Below, piece by piece: positions 34,683 through 44,461 of a stretch of 64,000 nt of DNA. The notes under the pieces were generated by a model that did not search any database, was not told the DNA's origin, and saw only the letters and a list, made by a program, of their open reading frames with translations. The position numbers were made by a program, and so were the translations under genes. Where the stretch lies: contig JAIBBM010000006.1 in NCBI GenBank assembly GCA_019694685.1, positions 60,464-124,463 of the forward strand, in the 5' to 3' direction. How positions within the stretch are numbered: position 1 is the stretch's first letter; every line of letters starts with the position of its first letter. Source of the stretch: Leptospirales bacterium (GTDB lineage Bacteria; Spirochaetota; Leptospiria; Leptospirales; Leptonemataceae).

Positions 34683-35999
34683 ATGGTAATGCGACTCGAC
34701 GATGTTTTGCAGAGAATTCGCACGCTCGATCGCGACGTCGAAGAGCTCCGCCGTCTCCGGGCCCGTCTACCCGCCAACAGAGCGTTTACTTCCGGAATGC
34801 AAGTGGCGTTTGATCGCCATATCAATGAATTGCTCAATGAGAAAATTCAACTCGAAGAACTTGAAGTAGAACATATCCCCGAAGACCTCCTCAATGACAT
34901 TGCTTCCGTTGACGTTGCTACTGCGTCGCGAATTACGGTCGACCGCGAAAAGAAAGAATACGAGCTCACTTCCGAAGACAAGAAAATCATGGAATTCATT
35001 CGGGCCATGCCCAAGACTGAAATCCACCTGCATATGGAAGCCTGCATCAATCAGCAGACGCTTCAGGGCATGCTGGACAAGAATGGTGTTCCATACGAAT
35101 CCGAACAACTAAAGAAGCTTTATCAATTTACGAATTTGCAGGAGTTCATCAAACTCTTTCTTTTCATTATCGACTCTATCAAGATGGCCGAAGACTTCGC
35201 ATTGATCTTCAAGAATCTCAGGCAGTATCTTGAATCGAATAACATTCGTTATGCGGAAGTATTTCTTGCTCCCTCGCGAATGATTCAAAATGGATTGGAT
35301 TACCGGGACATTGCGGACTCACTGGATTCGCTTTCGCGAGAATGTCGAAACAGCGGAGGGCCGGACGTTCGTTTCCTCATTGACGTTTCGCGCACATTTG
35401 GCCCAGAAAACGCGAGTAAAAACCTGCAAAGAGTATTGTCCAATCCGCGCCCTTCTATCATTGGAATTGGGCTGGGCGGAGCAGAGCTCATGGGCCCGGC
35501 GCGTGATTACAGAGATGTCTTCGCACAGGCCCAGGCCGAAGGGCTTCGCACGGTAGCGCACGCCGGTGAGGATGACGGCCCATGGTCCATTCGGGACACT
35601 GTAGAACTTTTGAAAGCTGAGAGAATCGGACATGGCACATCCGCAGTTCAAGATCCAGCACTGCTTGAATTGATTCGTAAGAAGGCAATTCCTATTGAGA
35701 TTTGCCTGACCAGCAATATCTTCACAGGCAAATATGTTCGTCGTGAGAAAGATCATCCTGTCCGTCGTTACTATGAAGAAGGGATCATTTGCACGGTGAA
35801 TACGGATGACCCGGAGATCTTTCACGTCACTCTTTCAGATGAGTATTTCAAATTCCACAAGTCGTTGAATTTTACGGTGAGTGAAATTGTGGATCTATGC
35901 CGCCAGGGTGTGTATGCTACGTTTCAGCACAATCCAGCTACGATGTGGAACCAGTTCAAACCACAGATAGACGACCTTCGAAAAAAATTCGCACTTTAG
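34683..35999 (+). CDS. Adenosine/adenine deaminase-family protein with N-terminal extension
   Basis: The 438-residue protein has a charged helical extension of about 105 residues, then an amidohydrolase barrel. Zinc and catalytic residues are kept: HLHME (115-119), VAHAGED, ERIGHGTSAV and VNTDDPEIF. In adenosine deaminases the first motif is usually HxHLDG, whereas adenine deaminases have HxHIEG; here it is HLHMEA, so the substrate (adenosine, adenine or another aminopurine) is open. AAGG lies eight bases before the ATG. Location after a membrane phosphatase and a HAMP protein is unusual for a salvage enzyme. The stop overlaps the convergent gene by four bases. Confidence 0.82.
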   Translation: MVMRLDDVLQRIRTLDRDVEELRRLRARLPANRAFTSGMQVAFDRHINELLNEKIQLEELEVEHIPEDLLNDIASVDVATASRITVDREKKEYELTSEDKKIMEFIRAMPKTEIHLHMEACINQQTLQGMLDKNGVPYESEQLKKLYQFTNLQEFIKLFLFIIDSIKMAEDFALIFKNLRQYLESNNIRYAEVFLAPSRMIQNGLDYRDIADSLDSLSRECRNSGGPDVRFLIDVSRTFGPENASKNLQRVLSNPRPSIIGIGLGGAELMGPARDYRDVFAQAQAEGLRTVAHAGEDDGPWSIRDTVELLKAERIGHGTSAVQDPALLELIRKKAIPIEICLTSNIFTGKYVRREKDHPVRRYYEEGIICTVNTDDPEIFHVTLSDEYFKFHKSLNFTVSEIVDLCRQGVYATFQHNPATMWNQFKPQIDDLRKKFAL

Positions 36000-36994
36000 T
36001 CTGTGCGCGGAAGCGGTGAGACGGACAAAATGTCTTCTCTCATTTGTCGGATGAAGTCGAGCTTGCCCGATTTCAAAAATTCCAGCAGAGTATTTCTTTC
36101 GTTTGTCGTGATGACCTGATGTTCCACCAGATGATGAAGCACTTCCGCCGCGAGTTCGAATTCAATTCCAAATAGTTCGGAATAGAGGGCAGGAAGGGAA
36201 AGTCGTGAATTGGTTTTGTTGTAATACTCCACCATATTGTCTGTAGTTGATATCACAACGGATCGTCTTTTTACGAGCTCTTCCATTCCCGCGAGCACCA
36301 TGGAAATTTCCGGCTGTTCTGCAAACAGGGTCATCATGTGATCGTATATGCCAGGGGATAACAGCGGTAAGGTGAAAAGATCTCCCTCCAGCCCCAGGAA
36401 TAGTTCCCTTTCTTCATCTTCTGTCAAGCCGGAGAGTTCCGGAAAGCGGGAGATGACGCTGGACGGAATAAGCACCATAAATTGCGCCGCACTACTTACG
36501 TCTTTTTTCTCTCGCACGATGTAGGCAATGACCGTACAGATTTTGGCGACGGGAAGTTTGGACCAGTACTGGGTGGCTTTCTGTAAGAAGTAGTTGTTGG
36601 TCTCGCGGTCTGCAGGTGCCTTTTGTTTTTGCTTTTGCAGAAAAACTGCGTAGTCGCGTTTGAATATTATATAGAGAGCATCCGCTTTCAGGGAGCTTGC
36701 AATGCTGATGGAATCTTCTGGTTTCTGTACGCCAAGAAAATAGCGCGCGAGGTCTACGTTGGCCTCCGACTGAGAAATGAATTGATCTATGAGCTTTGCG
36801 TCTCCCTGGAGGAACGCACTTTGTGCTACACCGAATGAATTTTTACCTTGTTGGAAGAGTTCCAGCTTTTGTAGCGCGATGCACGAGTTCATGAGATTGG
36901 ACTGCCACCTGTTGTCCTGAATTGCAGATTTGCAATTTGCCAGGCACTTCTGGTGCAGACCTGTATCTAACAGGCATCGCTTATGCGGGTCCAT
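35996..36994 (-). CDS. Hypothetical protein, 332 residues
   Basis: The protein is alpha-helical throughout with no signal peptide. A Cys-rich start (RCLLDTGLHQKCLANCKSA) is followed by helices with an occasional repeat-like look, for example SAFLQGDAKLIDQFISQSEANV in part. I do not recognise the family. It begins two bases after the purH stop, so it may be expressed as the last gene of the purine cluster. The 3' end overlaps the deaminase gene on the other strand. A purine-related role is only a guess from position. Confidence 0.6.
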   Translation of the reverse strand: MDPHKRCLLDTGLHQKCLANCKSAIQDNRWQSNLMNSCIALQKLELFQQGKNSFGVAQSAFLQGDAKLIDQFISQSEANVDLARYFLGVQKPEDSISIASSLKADALYIIFKRDYAVFLQKQKQKAPADRETNNYFLQKATQYWSKLPVAKICTVIAYIVREKKDVSSAAQFMVLIPSSVISRFPELSGLTEDEERELFLGLEGDLFTLPLLSPGIYDHMMTLFAEQPEISMVLAGMEELVKRRSVVISTTDNMVEYYNKTNSRLSLPALYSELFGIEFELAAEVLHHLVEHQVITTNERNTLLEFLKSGKLDFIRQMREDILSVSPLPRTD

Positions 36995-36995
36995 A

Positions 36996-38630
36996 TCAAT
37001 GTCGGAAATGTCTCATCCCGGTAAATACCATAGCAATGCCGTGTTCGTTGCAAGCCTGAATCACTTCTTCGTCTCTCACAGATCCACCCGGTTGGATCAC
37101 GGCGCGTGCTCCCGCGCGAGCCAGAGCGTCCACTCCGTCACGGAAAGGAAAGAATGCATCCGAAGCAACACAGGACGTGGCCAGAGAAAGCCCCGCCTTT
37201 TTAGCTTTGGAGGCAGCAATTTCAGTTGAATCGACCCGACTCATCTGACCCGCCCCAATTCCAAGTGTGGACCTTTCATTCGTAAAGACGATCGCGTTGG
37301 ATTTTACGTGCTTCACAACTCTCCAGGCAAGCTCCAGGGCATTGAGTTCTGCGGCTTCCGGCGCCCGATTCGTAACGACCTTCCAGGTAGATCTGGGTGC
37401 GTAGGTGTGATCCATGTCTTCATAGAGTAGCCCGAGTTCATTCAGGCGAAGCTCCATCCCCGGAGCGAGGAATCGCTCTGGTCTCTTGATTTCGAGGAGC
37501 CTTAGATTTTTCTTCGCGGAAAACGCATCCAGAGCTTCTGGAGAGTACCCTGGCGCGATGATCACTTCCGCAAAATTCTCATTGATCAGATTTGCTGTTT
37601 CCAGATCCACCAGATCCGTAAGAGCGATCACTCCGCCAAACGCGCTGACTGGATCGCAGGCGCGCGCAAGGCGAAACGCTTCTGGCATTCCACCTTGAAA
37701 AGTCTGAACGTTTGCCGATCCTTCCTGCCCCGGAGTTGCGCCAAAGATACCGAGCGCCGGATCCATAGATGCAAGAGCGACTCCGCAAGGATTCAAATGC
37801 TTTACGATGACAACTCCATGTCCCGGGAGGGAAAGGGCGCTCATCAGAGCTGCGTTCGCGTCTAACATGTTGTTATACGACAGTTCTTTGCCTTGAATTT
37901 GATGCCACAGGCCACCGGTTCTTCTTTCGCGTTCTATGTCGATCAGAGGACGATAGTAGGCAGCTTCTTGATGCGGGTTTTCGCCGTAGCGCATTGGTTG
38001 CACCTTGCGAAATGCAATTGTAAGTGAGTCTGGAAATTTTACTGCTTCGATCTGATCGAGGTACTGAGAAATCAGCGAATCATATTCTGCTGTGTGATGG
38101 AAAACGCGTCGCGCGAGATTCAAGGACATCTTCTCAGGAATACCGCCCGCTCTTTCGATTTCCTCTTTGAGTCTGGAATAGTCAGAAGGGTCCGTTACTG
38201 CCGCGCAAAAGCGATAGTTCTTGGCTGCGGCGCGCAGCATGGCCGGTCCACCAATGTCTATGTTTTCAATGGAATCTTCAAAAGACGCGTCGCGTGCGAT
38301 GGTCGCGGCAAATGGATAAAGATTCACAATCAGAAGATCAATCCCTTCTATTTGCTGCGCTTTCATTGCGTCCAGGTGCGATTGTTTGTCTCGCAAAGAG
38401 AGAAGGCCGCCGTGAATCTTTGGGTGAAGAGTTTTTACTCTTCCGTCCATGATTTCAGGAAAACCGGTGACCTCTTCCACCGCCCTCGCTTTGATCCCTG
38501 CTTCCTGCAGAGTCTTCAGTGTCCCTCCTGTCGATATGATGTCTACGCCTCTTCCTGCGAGGAATCTTGCGAAATCGTTTAGGCCGGTTTTGTCTGAAAC
38601 TGAGATGAGCGCTCTTTTGATCTGAATCAT
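36996..38630 (-). CDS. purH: Bifunctional AICAR formyltransferase/IMP cyclohydrolase
   Basis: PurH performs the last two steps of IMP synthesis. The 544-residue protein has an N-terminal MGS-like cyclohydrolase domain ([40 protein letters not shown]) and a C-terminal AICAR transformylase domain ([13 protein letters not shown], the catalytic KHLNPCG, and AFGGVIAL). The C-terminus [25 protein letters not shown] is typical. It follows purN by 13 bases in one transcript. The domain order and length are normal. Confidence 0.97.
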   Translation of the reverse strand: MIQIKRALISVSDKTGLNDFARFLAGRGVDIISTGGTLKTLQEAGIKARAVEEVTGFPEIMDGRVKTLHPKIHGGLLSLRDKQSHLDAMKAQQIEGIDLLIVNLYPFAATIARDASFEDSIENIDIGGPAMLRAAAKNYRFCAAVTDPSDYSRLKEEIERAGGIPEKMSLNLARRVFHHTAEYDSLISQYLDQIEAVKFPDSLTIAFRKVQPMRYGENPHQEAAYYRPLIDIERERRTGGLWHQIQGKELSYNNMLDANAALMSALSLPGHGVVIVKHLNPCGVALASMDPALGIFGATPGQEGSANVQTFQGGMPEAFRLARACDPVSAFGGVIALTDLVDLETANLINENFAEVIIAPGYSPEALDAFSAKKNLRLLEIKRPERFLAPGMELRLNELGLLYEDMDHTYAPRSTWKVVTNRAPEAAELNALELAWRVVKHVKSNAIVFTNERSTLGIGAGQMSRVDSTEIAASKAKKAGLSLATSCVASDAFFPFRDGVDALARAGARAVIQPGGSVRDEEVIQACNEHGIAMVFTGMRHFRH

Positions 38631-38643
38631 GCTGTTTTCCTGG

Positions 38644-39249
38644 TTATTTTATGAGTACCTTTCTGCCGTCCACCTGGATTTGATCCTTGAGAAAAAGATC
38701 CAGAGCCTGCACTACGATGCGATGTTCCTCTGCCTGAATGAGGTCCGTGATTTCTTCCAGAGTTGCCCCTGCGGGAACTTGAACCGCAGATTGTAGAATG
38801 ATTGGGCCTGTATCCACTCCAGTGTCCACAAAATGCACCGTTGCTCCCGTTACGCGAACGCCGTATTCGAGCGCCTGCTTTTGCGCATTCATTCCTGGAA
38901 AAGCAGGAAGAAGGGAAGGGTGTACATTGATGATTTTGTGACGAAAGGCAAGAACCAATTTTTCTGGGAGGATTCGCATAAACCCGAGTGCAAGAACGCA
39001 ATCCGGCGCGAGATTCGAGATGACTTTTGTTAGATTTTCGTCCGAGGACGCGCGCTTCGATTTGTCTGAATAATCTACAAGAGTGATGGGAATGTTCGCA
39101 TCGCGCGCGATCTGTTCTGCTCCTGTTCCAGATCGATCAGAGACCAGAGCGAGGATGTGCGCGCCTGCGATGCGATGATCCTCGATGGCCGAAAGAACTG
39201 CGCGAAAGTTGGATCCACGACCAGAAGCAAGTACCACAATCCGTTTCAT
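38644..39249 (-). CDS. purN: Phosphoribosylglycinamide formyltransferase
   Basis: PurN transfers a formyl group from 10-formyl-THF to GAR in purine synthesis. The 201-residue protein has the glycinamide/phosphate site VLASGRGSNFRAVLSAI, the catalytic Asn-His pair in INVHPSLLPAFPG and the catalytic Asp region HFVDTGVDTGPII. The start overlaps the stop of the upstream small gene by ATGA, and purH follows. With purH this gives two steps of the pathway; the others lie outside the window. Confidence 0.96.
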   Translation of the reverse strand: MKRIVVLASGRGSNFRAVLSAIEDHRIAGAHILALVSDRSGTGAEQIARDANIPITLVDYSDKSKRASSDENLTKVISNLAPDCVLALGFMRILPEKLVLAFRHKIINVHPSLLPAFPGMNAQKQALEYGVRVTGATVHFVDTGVDTGPIILQSAVQVPAGATLEEITDLIQAEEHRIVVQALDLFLKDQIQVDGRKVLIK

Positions 39250-39677
39250 GAATGCATGAACTCTATGGAAGCAAGAGCTTCCGATATTAGCATGGCCATG
39301 CCCTGGTCCGGTACTTCATCTGAGTTATAAATTGCAAGCAAGCATTGATTCCCCGCGCCCAACGCGTTGACCATCCAGAATCGGTTATCCACGATGTACT
39401 CAACTGCAATTCCGTTCAGGCCGGATGGCAGGCGAAACCTGGACATTCGCTCCGGATCTGCTTCAATTTGATTTTGCGCCAGATATCGCTCGAGTTCTGC
39501 CTGGATATCATAATCCTGACCCTGTCTTTTCAAGGCCGCAACCTGCAGCACTCCATTGCCTTCCGGGTCAAAAAACGCGGGCATATTCTCGATCACTTCG
39601 ATTTCCCAGTGAGATGGGAGCCGAATGGAGAAAAAGGGACCCTGAAAGGTCTGGTAACCGCCGCTTTCGCTCTGCAT
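39246..39677 (-). CDS. Small hypothetical protein (DUF3805/PsbP-like)
   Basis: The 143-residue protein has no signal peptide. The pattern FFSIRLPSHWEIEVIENMP, then FFDPEGNGVLQVAAL, resembles the DUF3805 or the wider Mog1/PsbP-like fold of small proteins. I am not certain of the exact family. It overlaps purN by ATGA, the first gene of a three- or four-gene minus-strand transcript. Function unknown. Confidence 0.65.
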   Translation of the reverse strand: MQSESGGYQTFQGPFFSIRLPSHWEIEVIENMPAFFDPEGNGVLQVAALKRQGQDYDIQAELERYLAQNQIEADPERMSRFRLPSGLNGIAVEYIVDNRFWMVNALGAGNQCLLAIYNSDEVPDQGMAMLISEALASIEFMHS

Positions 39678-39722
39678 ATTTTAGTTGCTCAAGGGCACTC
39701 TCGACGCATTTTGTAAAGCACC

Positions 39723-41012
39723 TTGTTTGGTCCCATCAAAAAACGCAAAGATCCGCTGACCATCCTGGTCTCGATCATCATCATTTTGCTTTTTGCATTT
39801 CTCGCGGGCACAGCTGCGCTCGTCATGGCGGCGTTTCTGGCCGTCCTGGTCCTATTTTATCCGTTCTTCCTCTACTGGTGGGATAAACTCTACGGCACGC
39901 GGGACATTGCCGATCAGCTCTTTTACGCGCACACGGACGATGGCTGGAACATAGCGATGCATTTTCACATGCCGCGCTACCCCAAAGCAAACGCCTATCC
40001 TGTGATCATGTCTCACGGCATTGCGGTGAACAAATACGGAGTGGATCTGGACGAAGCGCACAGCCTTCCATACTTTCTGAAACAGAATGGATATCCAGTG
40101 TTCGTGTTGAGTTTGCGCGGATGCGGAAAGTCGTATCATTCTTCCAAAGGCAGATACCGCGATTTCAATTTTGATGACATAGTTATGTATGATGTGCCTG
40201 CAGTGATTCGCAGGGTCAAAGAACTGACCGGTGCACCCAAAGTAAACTGGGTGGGTCATAGCATGGGATCCATGATTATGTACGGATTTCTGGGCAGAGA
40301 ACTTCCTGGTTCAGAAGACATTGCCTGTTTCACAGCACTGGCCAGTCCCGGGAAGATTGATCATGCGAAGACGACCATCTGGGGTGCGATTGCGAACATG
40401 CCGTGGCTTCCTCGAGTGCTTGATATGAAGTTTGGTGCACAGATCATCTCCCCGCTCACAGGCAGGTTTCTGACTCCCATTGACAACATTGTATATGATT
40501 CAGAAAATATTTCGAAAGTAACCATTCGCAGATTGATGAAGAACGGGATTGAGAATATTGGAGCAGGACTCATCTCGCAGTTCCTCGACTGGATCAAGAG
40601 TGGAGTGGAGCACACTCGGGATGGTTCACACAGTTACAGAGACGGATTTAAAAACATAAAAGCGCCTGCACTCTTCCTGGCCGGTACTCGTGATCACATT
40701 GCTCCTGCAGAATCTGTCAGGTTTGCTTACGAACAATGCGGAAGTAAGATCAAGGAATTTAGACTTCTTGGAAAAGCAACCGGCTTCCATTGCGACTACT
40801 GTCACACAGGAATCGTTCTGGGGGATCGTGCGCGCGATGATGTGTATCCTCTTGTGCGCGACTTCCTGGACGAATACGGGATGAAAAAGAGACGCAGAAA
40901 TTTCATCAAGGCGATCTTCAAAAGATTCATTCGAAAGCGCAGGCAGCGCCAACTCAAAGGACTTCGCATATTCAGGGAGCCGGCAAAACCGGGCAGCATC
41001 ATCGTATCATGA
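39723..41012 (+). CDS. Membrane-anchored alpha/beta hydrolase
   Basis: The 429-residue protein has a hydrophobic N-terminal hairpin (about 12-52), then an alpha/beta-hydrolase domain: VIMSHGIAVNKYG (oxyanion region), VNWVGHSMGSMIMYG with the Ser nucleophile, FLAGTRDHIAPAE with the Asp, and a His near FHCDYCHTG. A very basic C-terminal tail follows (KKRRRNFIKAIFKRFIRKRR). The layout is that of gastric-lipase-like hydrolases. It starts at TTG with a weak ribosome-binding site. The stop overlaps the SGNH lipoprotein gene by ATGA. A lipid-ester substrate is plausible but not shown. Confidence 0.8.
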   Translation: MFGPIKKRKDPLTILVSIIIILLFAFLAGTAALVMAAFLAVLVLFYPFFLYWWDKLYGTRDIADQLFYAHTDDGWNIAMHFHMPRYPKANAYPVIMSHGIAVNKYGVDLDEAHSLPYFLKQNGYPVFVLSLRGCGKSYHSSKGRYRDFNFDDIVMYDVPAVIRRVKELTGAPKVNWVGHSMGSMIMYGFLGRELPGSEDIACFTALASPGKIDHAKTTIWGAIANMPWLPRVLDMKFGAQIISPLTGRFLTPIDNIVYDSENISKVTIRRLMKNGIENIGAGLISQFLDWIKSGVEHTRDGSHSYRDGFKNIKAPALFLAGTRDHIAPAESVRFAYEQCGSKIKEFRLLGKATGFHCDYCHTGIVLGDRARDDVYPLVRDFLDEYGMKKRRRNFIKAIFKRFIRKRRQRQLKGLRIFREPAKPGSIIVS

Positions 41013-41773
41013 CATTCGTTTTTAAGCGCTTAACGTTAGTCGCCATTCTGCTGGTCGTTGTCTCCGCCTGCAGAGTAGCGGAGCCTCGTGGCAATTCTAT
41101 GGGCCAGGATTACCTGGAGCGCGAATTCAAATGCACAGAGACGCCTCTGCCCGTTGAAGTCGATCCTGGATTTGGGCTCATCAAGCAGGCTGTCAGGCAG
41201 AACTGGGGCAACGAGAACAGAAAGAGTGCGCGCATTGTTTTGACCGGTGATTCCACCATCGCCCTTTTCGCGGGACCTCGTCTGCAAGCGTATCTGCCAG
41301 GATTGGATGTCGCTAACCGCGGCATTGGTGGAGATACATCGGGTGGATTGCTCGCGCGTTTGGATACGGATGTGGTGGCCCTTCATCCTTCCACGGTTGT
41401 GATAGTGATTGGCGGAAATGACATACTGCAGGGCAGATGCATGCGTACGGTTCTCGCAAACACCACAAGCATTTTCAAGACCTTGAAGGAATCATTGCCC
41501 GGCGTAAGGATCATCATGGTCAGCATACCACCGGTAGTATCGTGGAAAGCAAACAGCATCACTCCCTACTACAATCGCAAGCTGGAGTACCTGACGCGGG
41601 ACGAAGGGATTGAGTATCTGGATTTATGGCCTGCTCTTTCTGATTCAGACAAGCCGCAACTCAAGGAAGAATTTTACTTTCGCCTTCCAGGCGGAAAGGT
41701 GGACCAGGTCCATTTCAATGACAAGGGCTACGAGACTTTCGGACGCCTTCTCCAGCCGCTTCTTTCCAGGTAG
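41009..41773 (+). CDS. SGNH/GDSL hydrolase lipoprotein
   Basis: The 254-residue product has a lipobox (VVVSAC) and an SGNH hydrolase domain. Block I reads VLTGDSTIALF with the Ser nucleophile, block II has NRGIGGDTSGGLL with Gly, block III VIVIGGNDIL with Asn, and block V VDQVHFNDKGY with the Asp and His. It is coupled to the alpha/beta hydrolase (ATGA), so two esterase-type enzymes of the envelope are produced together. Possible substrates are acetylated sugars or phospholipids. Confidence 0.88.
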   Translation: MTFVFKRLTLVAILLVVVSACRVAEPRGNSMGQDYLEREFKCTETPLPVEVDPGFGLIKQAVRQNWGNENRKSARIVLTGDSTIALFAGPRLQAYLPGLDVANRGIGGDTSGGLLARLDTDVVALHPSTVVIVIGGNDILQGRCMRTVLANTTSIFKTLKESLPGVRIIMVSIPPVVSWKANSITPYYNRKLEYLTRDEGIEYLDLWPALSDSDKPQLKEEFYFRLPGGKVDQVHFNDKGYETFGRLLQPLLSR

Positions 41774-41776
41774 ATC

Positions 41777-42901
41777 CTACATTTGCCAGCGAACGCCAAG
41801 GTTTGCACCGTAAGCGCGTTTAGCCCACAGACCTTCTGCGAAAATCTTAAACCAGAGAATGTTGAAGTCCAGTCCCAGTTTCGCATACGCCATGTTACGC
41901 GGAGCCTGCCCACTTCCCGTTACTTGCATTGTCAGATAGGAATTATACGCGGAAGAGGCGACTGTTTGCCCGGTGGCGGCCGCAAGCAGTGCTGCTGAGT
42001 CGTTAGACAGATAAACAGGACCGAGTCGAGTCAGTGTCACATCTGCTGATCCACGATTGATGCTCATTCCTCCACCAAACGACATGTTCAACGCATAGAG
42101 AATTTGCAGACCAGTCATGATTTCAAGCGGCATGGATTTTACCTGGGTTTGTATCTTCCCCTGATTGGCGCCGTCCCAGATCAAATTGGAACCACCTGTC
42201 AGGGTGATTTTCATTTTCTGATTCTGATTCTGTATGGCGGTGATGTCCATCGCGGCCGTGTGATAACCAGCACCAACAGACACGCCGAGGAAGCGAAGAA
42301 GTGGACCGGCTGCCAGAGGTTTGCCTTCTACAAGATGATATCGCACATCAAATCCGAGATTACGGGTGTTTACAGTAACTTGCCCGCTATCTTGCATCAC
42401 ATAGTGCCTTCGGTCCTGGATGAATGAGCCGTACAAGTCGAATCGAGAGAGGGAGAGGAAAAATGGCTCAGAGGATTCTCCATCACCCCACGGATCATAC
42501 GCCTGGTTGAGGAGCCAGCCTACATTCGCTCCAAAAAAGATACGAGGGTTGACTGCGCCGCCAGCGCGCGGGATGTCTTTGAGTTCGCCGTAGCCTGTGA
42601 TTGGAATGCTGACTTCTTTTATCGGGATGTAACCCAGTCCTGCGCTGGCTCCAATGGTCCAGCCGTAGAGATTCACCGTTCCGGTGGGTGCTCCAGTCAG
42701 GTTTGCAAGCACTCCTGCCGCAGCCATGTCCTTGAAGAGCTGGTCCGTGTATTGCGTCTTAAAATCGTAATACATCTGATCCAGGGTTGCCTGGCTCAGG
42801 GGGAGGTACTGGCATCCCGGTCCCGTACAAACGATTTGCGCGCGGAGAGGAGCCATGCTGCTCACAGCCAGAATGAGTCCTATCCCAAGATACTTTTTCA
42901 T
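41777..42901 (-). CDS. Outer-membrane protein, probable beta-barrel
   Basis: The 374-residue product has a signal peptide ending APLRAQ, a Cys pair soon after (VCTGPGCQY), and then a strand-rich Gly/Tyr-rich body that ends in LGVRWQM. The look is a leptospiral-type outer-membrane barrel, but I do not know the family. ATG 42901 is preceded by GGGGAAGG; a longer form from 42919 would add six residues. The gene has its own good promoter at 42956-42984, so it is likely to be well expressed. It converges on the SGNH gene. Confidence 0.65.
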   Translation of the reverse strand: MKKYLGIGLILAVSSMAPLRAQIVCTGPGCQYLPLSQATLDQMYYDFKTQYTDQLFKDMAAAGVLANLTGAPTGTVNLYGWTIGASAGLGYIPIKEVSIPITGYGELKDIPRAGGAVNPRIFFGANVGWLLNQAYDPWGDGESSEPFFLSLSRFDLYGSFIQDRRHYVMQDSGQVTVNTRNLGFDVRYHLVEGKPLAAGPLLRFLGVSVGAGYHTAAMDITAIQNQNQKMKITLTGGSNLIWDGANQGKIQTQVKSMPLEIMTGLQILYALNMSFGGGMSINRGSADVTLTRLGPVYLSNDSAALLAAATGQTVASSAYNSYLTMQVTGSGQAPRNMAYAKLGLDFNILWFKIFAEGLWAKRAYGANLGVRWQM

Positions 42902-42955
42902 ACACCTTCCCCGGTACAATCAGACGGGCCAATCCGTGGCTCCGCTATAATAATG

Positions 42956-42984
42956 ATAACAAACTCGGATTCATTTTTTGTCAA
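42956..42984 (-). promoter_or_regulatory. Sigma-70-type promoter of the outer-membrane protein gene
   Basis: On the minus strand a perfect TTGACA (42984-42979) is followed after exactly 17 bases by TGTTAT (42961-42956, four of six matches to TATAAT). Transcription would start near 42949, giving a leader of about 48 bases that contains the GGGGAAGG ribosome-binding site. A second A/T-rich element, TATTAT, lies a few bases downstream. Confidence 0.55.
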
Positions 42985-43072
42985 ACAAACCCCCAGACGG
43001 TACATCGGTTGGTCGGCGGCCCCGATCTATGGTTTTGAGTTGTTTTTGTCGATTCTCTGACGAATCTGATCC

Positions 43073-43333
43073 ATGCGAGCTGCCCGAAAGGTCCTCTATA
43101 CGATTGTCTTCTCTGTCTTTTTTTTCATATTTGCGGGTGTGGCACGCGACATAATGGAGCGATTCCAGCCTGAGCTCGTCCAGATTCCTTCTGTGATCAC
43201 TGGTATTTTCCTCCTGAAGTGGATTGGGATTTTTGCGGGAGTTGTGCTGGTTTCCTTCTGGGGAGCGGGAGCAGTCGTTTATAAGAATCTCTCCGGCCGC
43301 GATTTAAGCGACCGCGATGATTGGCGTCGTTGA
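43073..43333 (+). CDS. Small two-helix membrane protein
   Basis: The 86-residue protein has two hydrophobic segments (about 8-24 and 44-68) and a charged C-terminus (SGRDLSDRDDWRR). No family is recognised. It overlaps or abuts tsaE and heads the plus-strand run that continues to trhP. The start ATG follows the sequence CTGATCC with no strong ribosome-binding site, but the hydrophobic pattern supports it as a real protein. Confidence 0.6.
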   Translation: MRAARKVLYTIVFSVFFFIFAGVARDIMERFQPELVQIPSVITGIFLLKWIGIFAGVVLVSFWGAGAVVYKNLSGRDLSDRDDWRR

Positions 43334-43344
43334 CCGAGTCTTTG

Positions 43345-43824
43345 ATGAGTTTACGGAAAATTGATTCTGCACTGCAGATGGAGGAAGCCTGCTGCGCTTT
43401 CTTCGCGCAATTCCTCGAAAGCCTTCCAGTAAGTGTGGTCTTGTTGCGAGGAGAGCCTGGTGCTGGAAAGACCACCTTTTGCCGCGGATTCATGCGAGCT
43501 ATGTCGATTCGCGAGAATATCAATAGCGCTACATTTAATTTGCACAATCGATATGAAGGGTCGCGCGGAGTGCTTCATCATTACGACTTGTACCGATTGC
43601 AGAAAGTCGCAGAGCTCGAAGAGTTGGGATTTCTGGAAGACTGGCATCGCGTCGATCACGCTCCAACCGTGCACGCCATAGAGTGGGGAGATCGCGCTCT
43701 ACCTCATATTGGGCCCGGAGTTCCCGTATTTCTGGTCGAAATTTCCATTGATGAAAAGGATGACAGCCTCAGGCACATTCAGTTCTATAGAAGGCAGGGT
43801 GAACAATTACTGTCTTTGCATTGA
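43345..43824 (+). CDS. tsaE: tRNA threonylcarbamoyladenosine biosynthesis ATPase
   Basis: TsaE works with TsaB and TsaD to make t6A37 of ANN-decoding tRNAs. The 159-residue protein has the Walker A loop GEPGAGKTT (36-44), the SATFNLHNRYEG motif, HHYDLYRL and the C-terminal IEWGDRALP (EW is a TsaE hallmark). ATG 43345 is preferred; a TTG at 43321 would add eight residues. The 3' end overlaps tsaB by 26 bases. The tRNA-Thr at 22310 is one of the expected substrates. Confidence 0.94.
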   Translation: MSLRKIDSALQMEEACCAFFAQFLESLPVSVVLLRGEPGAGKTTFCRGFMRAMSIRENINSATFNLHNRYEGSRGVLHHYDLYRLQKVAELEELGFLEDWHRVDHAPTVHAIEWGDRALPHIGPGVPVFLVEISIDEKDDSLRHIQFYRRQGEQLLSLH

Positions 43825-44461
43825 TACCACTCACACCCACATTGTAGTCGGTCTTTTTTCAAAACAGAATCAATATCAGATCGTGCGAAAAGCTCCGCGC
43901 GAAGCGTTCCAGAATCTTTTTCCTGCGATCCAGGAAGTCTTATCTGCCGCTAACGTTAAGCGACCTTCAGAGATTGTGACTCTTACGGGTCCTGGATCAT
44001 TCACAGGGATTCGCATTTGCGTGAGCGCAGCAAGAGATCTGGCGCAACTCTGGAATGTACCTGTAAGAGGGATCGGAACTTTGACGTGCTATTCGCTGCC
44101 GATTCGAAATATGGAGCCAGGTCCCTTCGCGGTGTGCATTGACGGAAAACAAAACCGTTTTTATACAAAGATAATTCCAGAGTCTGGACTCAGCGCTACG
44201 CAAATGGATCTGATTCCCGTACAGGATTTAACCGCAGAGGAAGTTGCCGCGTCAGGTTTGCCGGTGTATTGTGATGACCCGGATACGTTTCGCGCTCGCA
44301 ACGGAGGAGATTCGCGTCAGCTGAAGGAGCCGGAGGCGGCATGGATTTTTGCCGCGCATTCGGAGATGCCGGCGTCAGGCTCCTATCAGGAATTGTTCCC
44401 CTACTATTTACGTAAGGATCCGGCCGAGGCCAGGTATCCTGGAGGATTTAATATAAAATGA
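43799..44461 (+). CDS. tsaB: tRNA threonylcarbamoyladenosine biosynthesis protein TsaB
   Basis: TsaB is an inactive relative of TsaD that scaffolds the t6A complex. The 220-residue protein begins CLCIDTTHTHIVVGLF and has the diagnostic LTGPGSFTGIRICVSAARDLAQ. The GTG at 43799 is chosen because GAAGG precedes it and the N-terminus fits the family; a longer frame to 43709 lies entirely within tsaE. The stop overlaps rnr by ATGA. The order tsaE-tsaB is common in bacteria. Confidence 0.92.
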   Translation: MNNYCLCIDTTHTHIVVGLFSKQNQYQIVRKAPREAFQNLFPAIQEVLSAANVKRPSEIVTLTGPGSFTGIRICVSAARDLAQLWNVPVRGIGTLTCYSLPIRNMEPGPFAVCIDGKQNRFYTKIIPESGLSATQMDLIPVQDLTAEEVAASGLPVYCDDPDTFRARNGGDSRQLKEPEAAWIFAAHSEMPASGSYQELFPYYLRKDPAEARYPGGFNIK

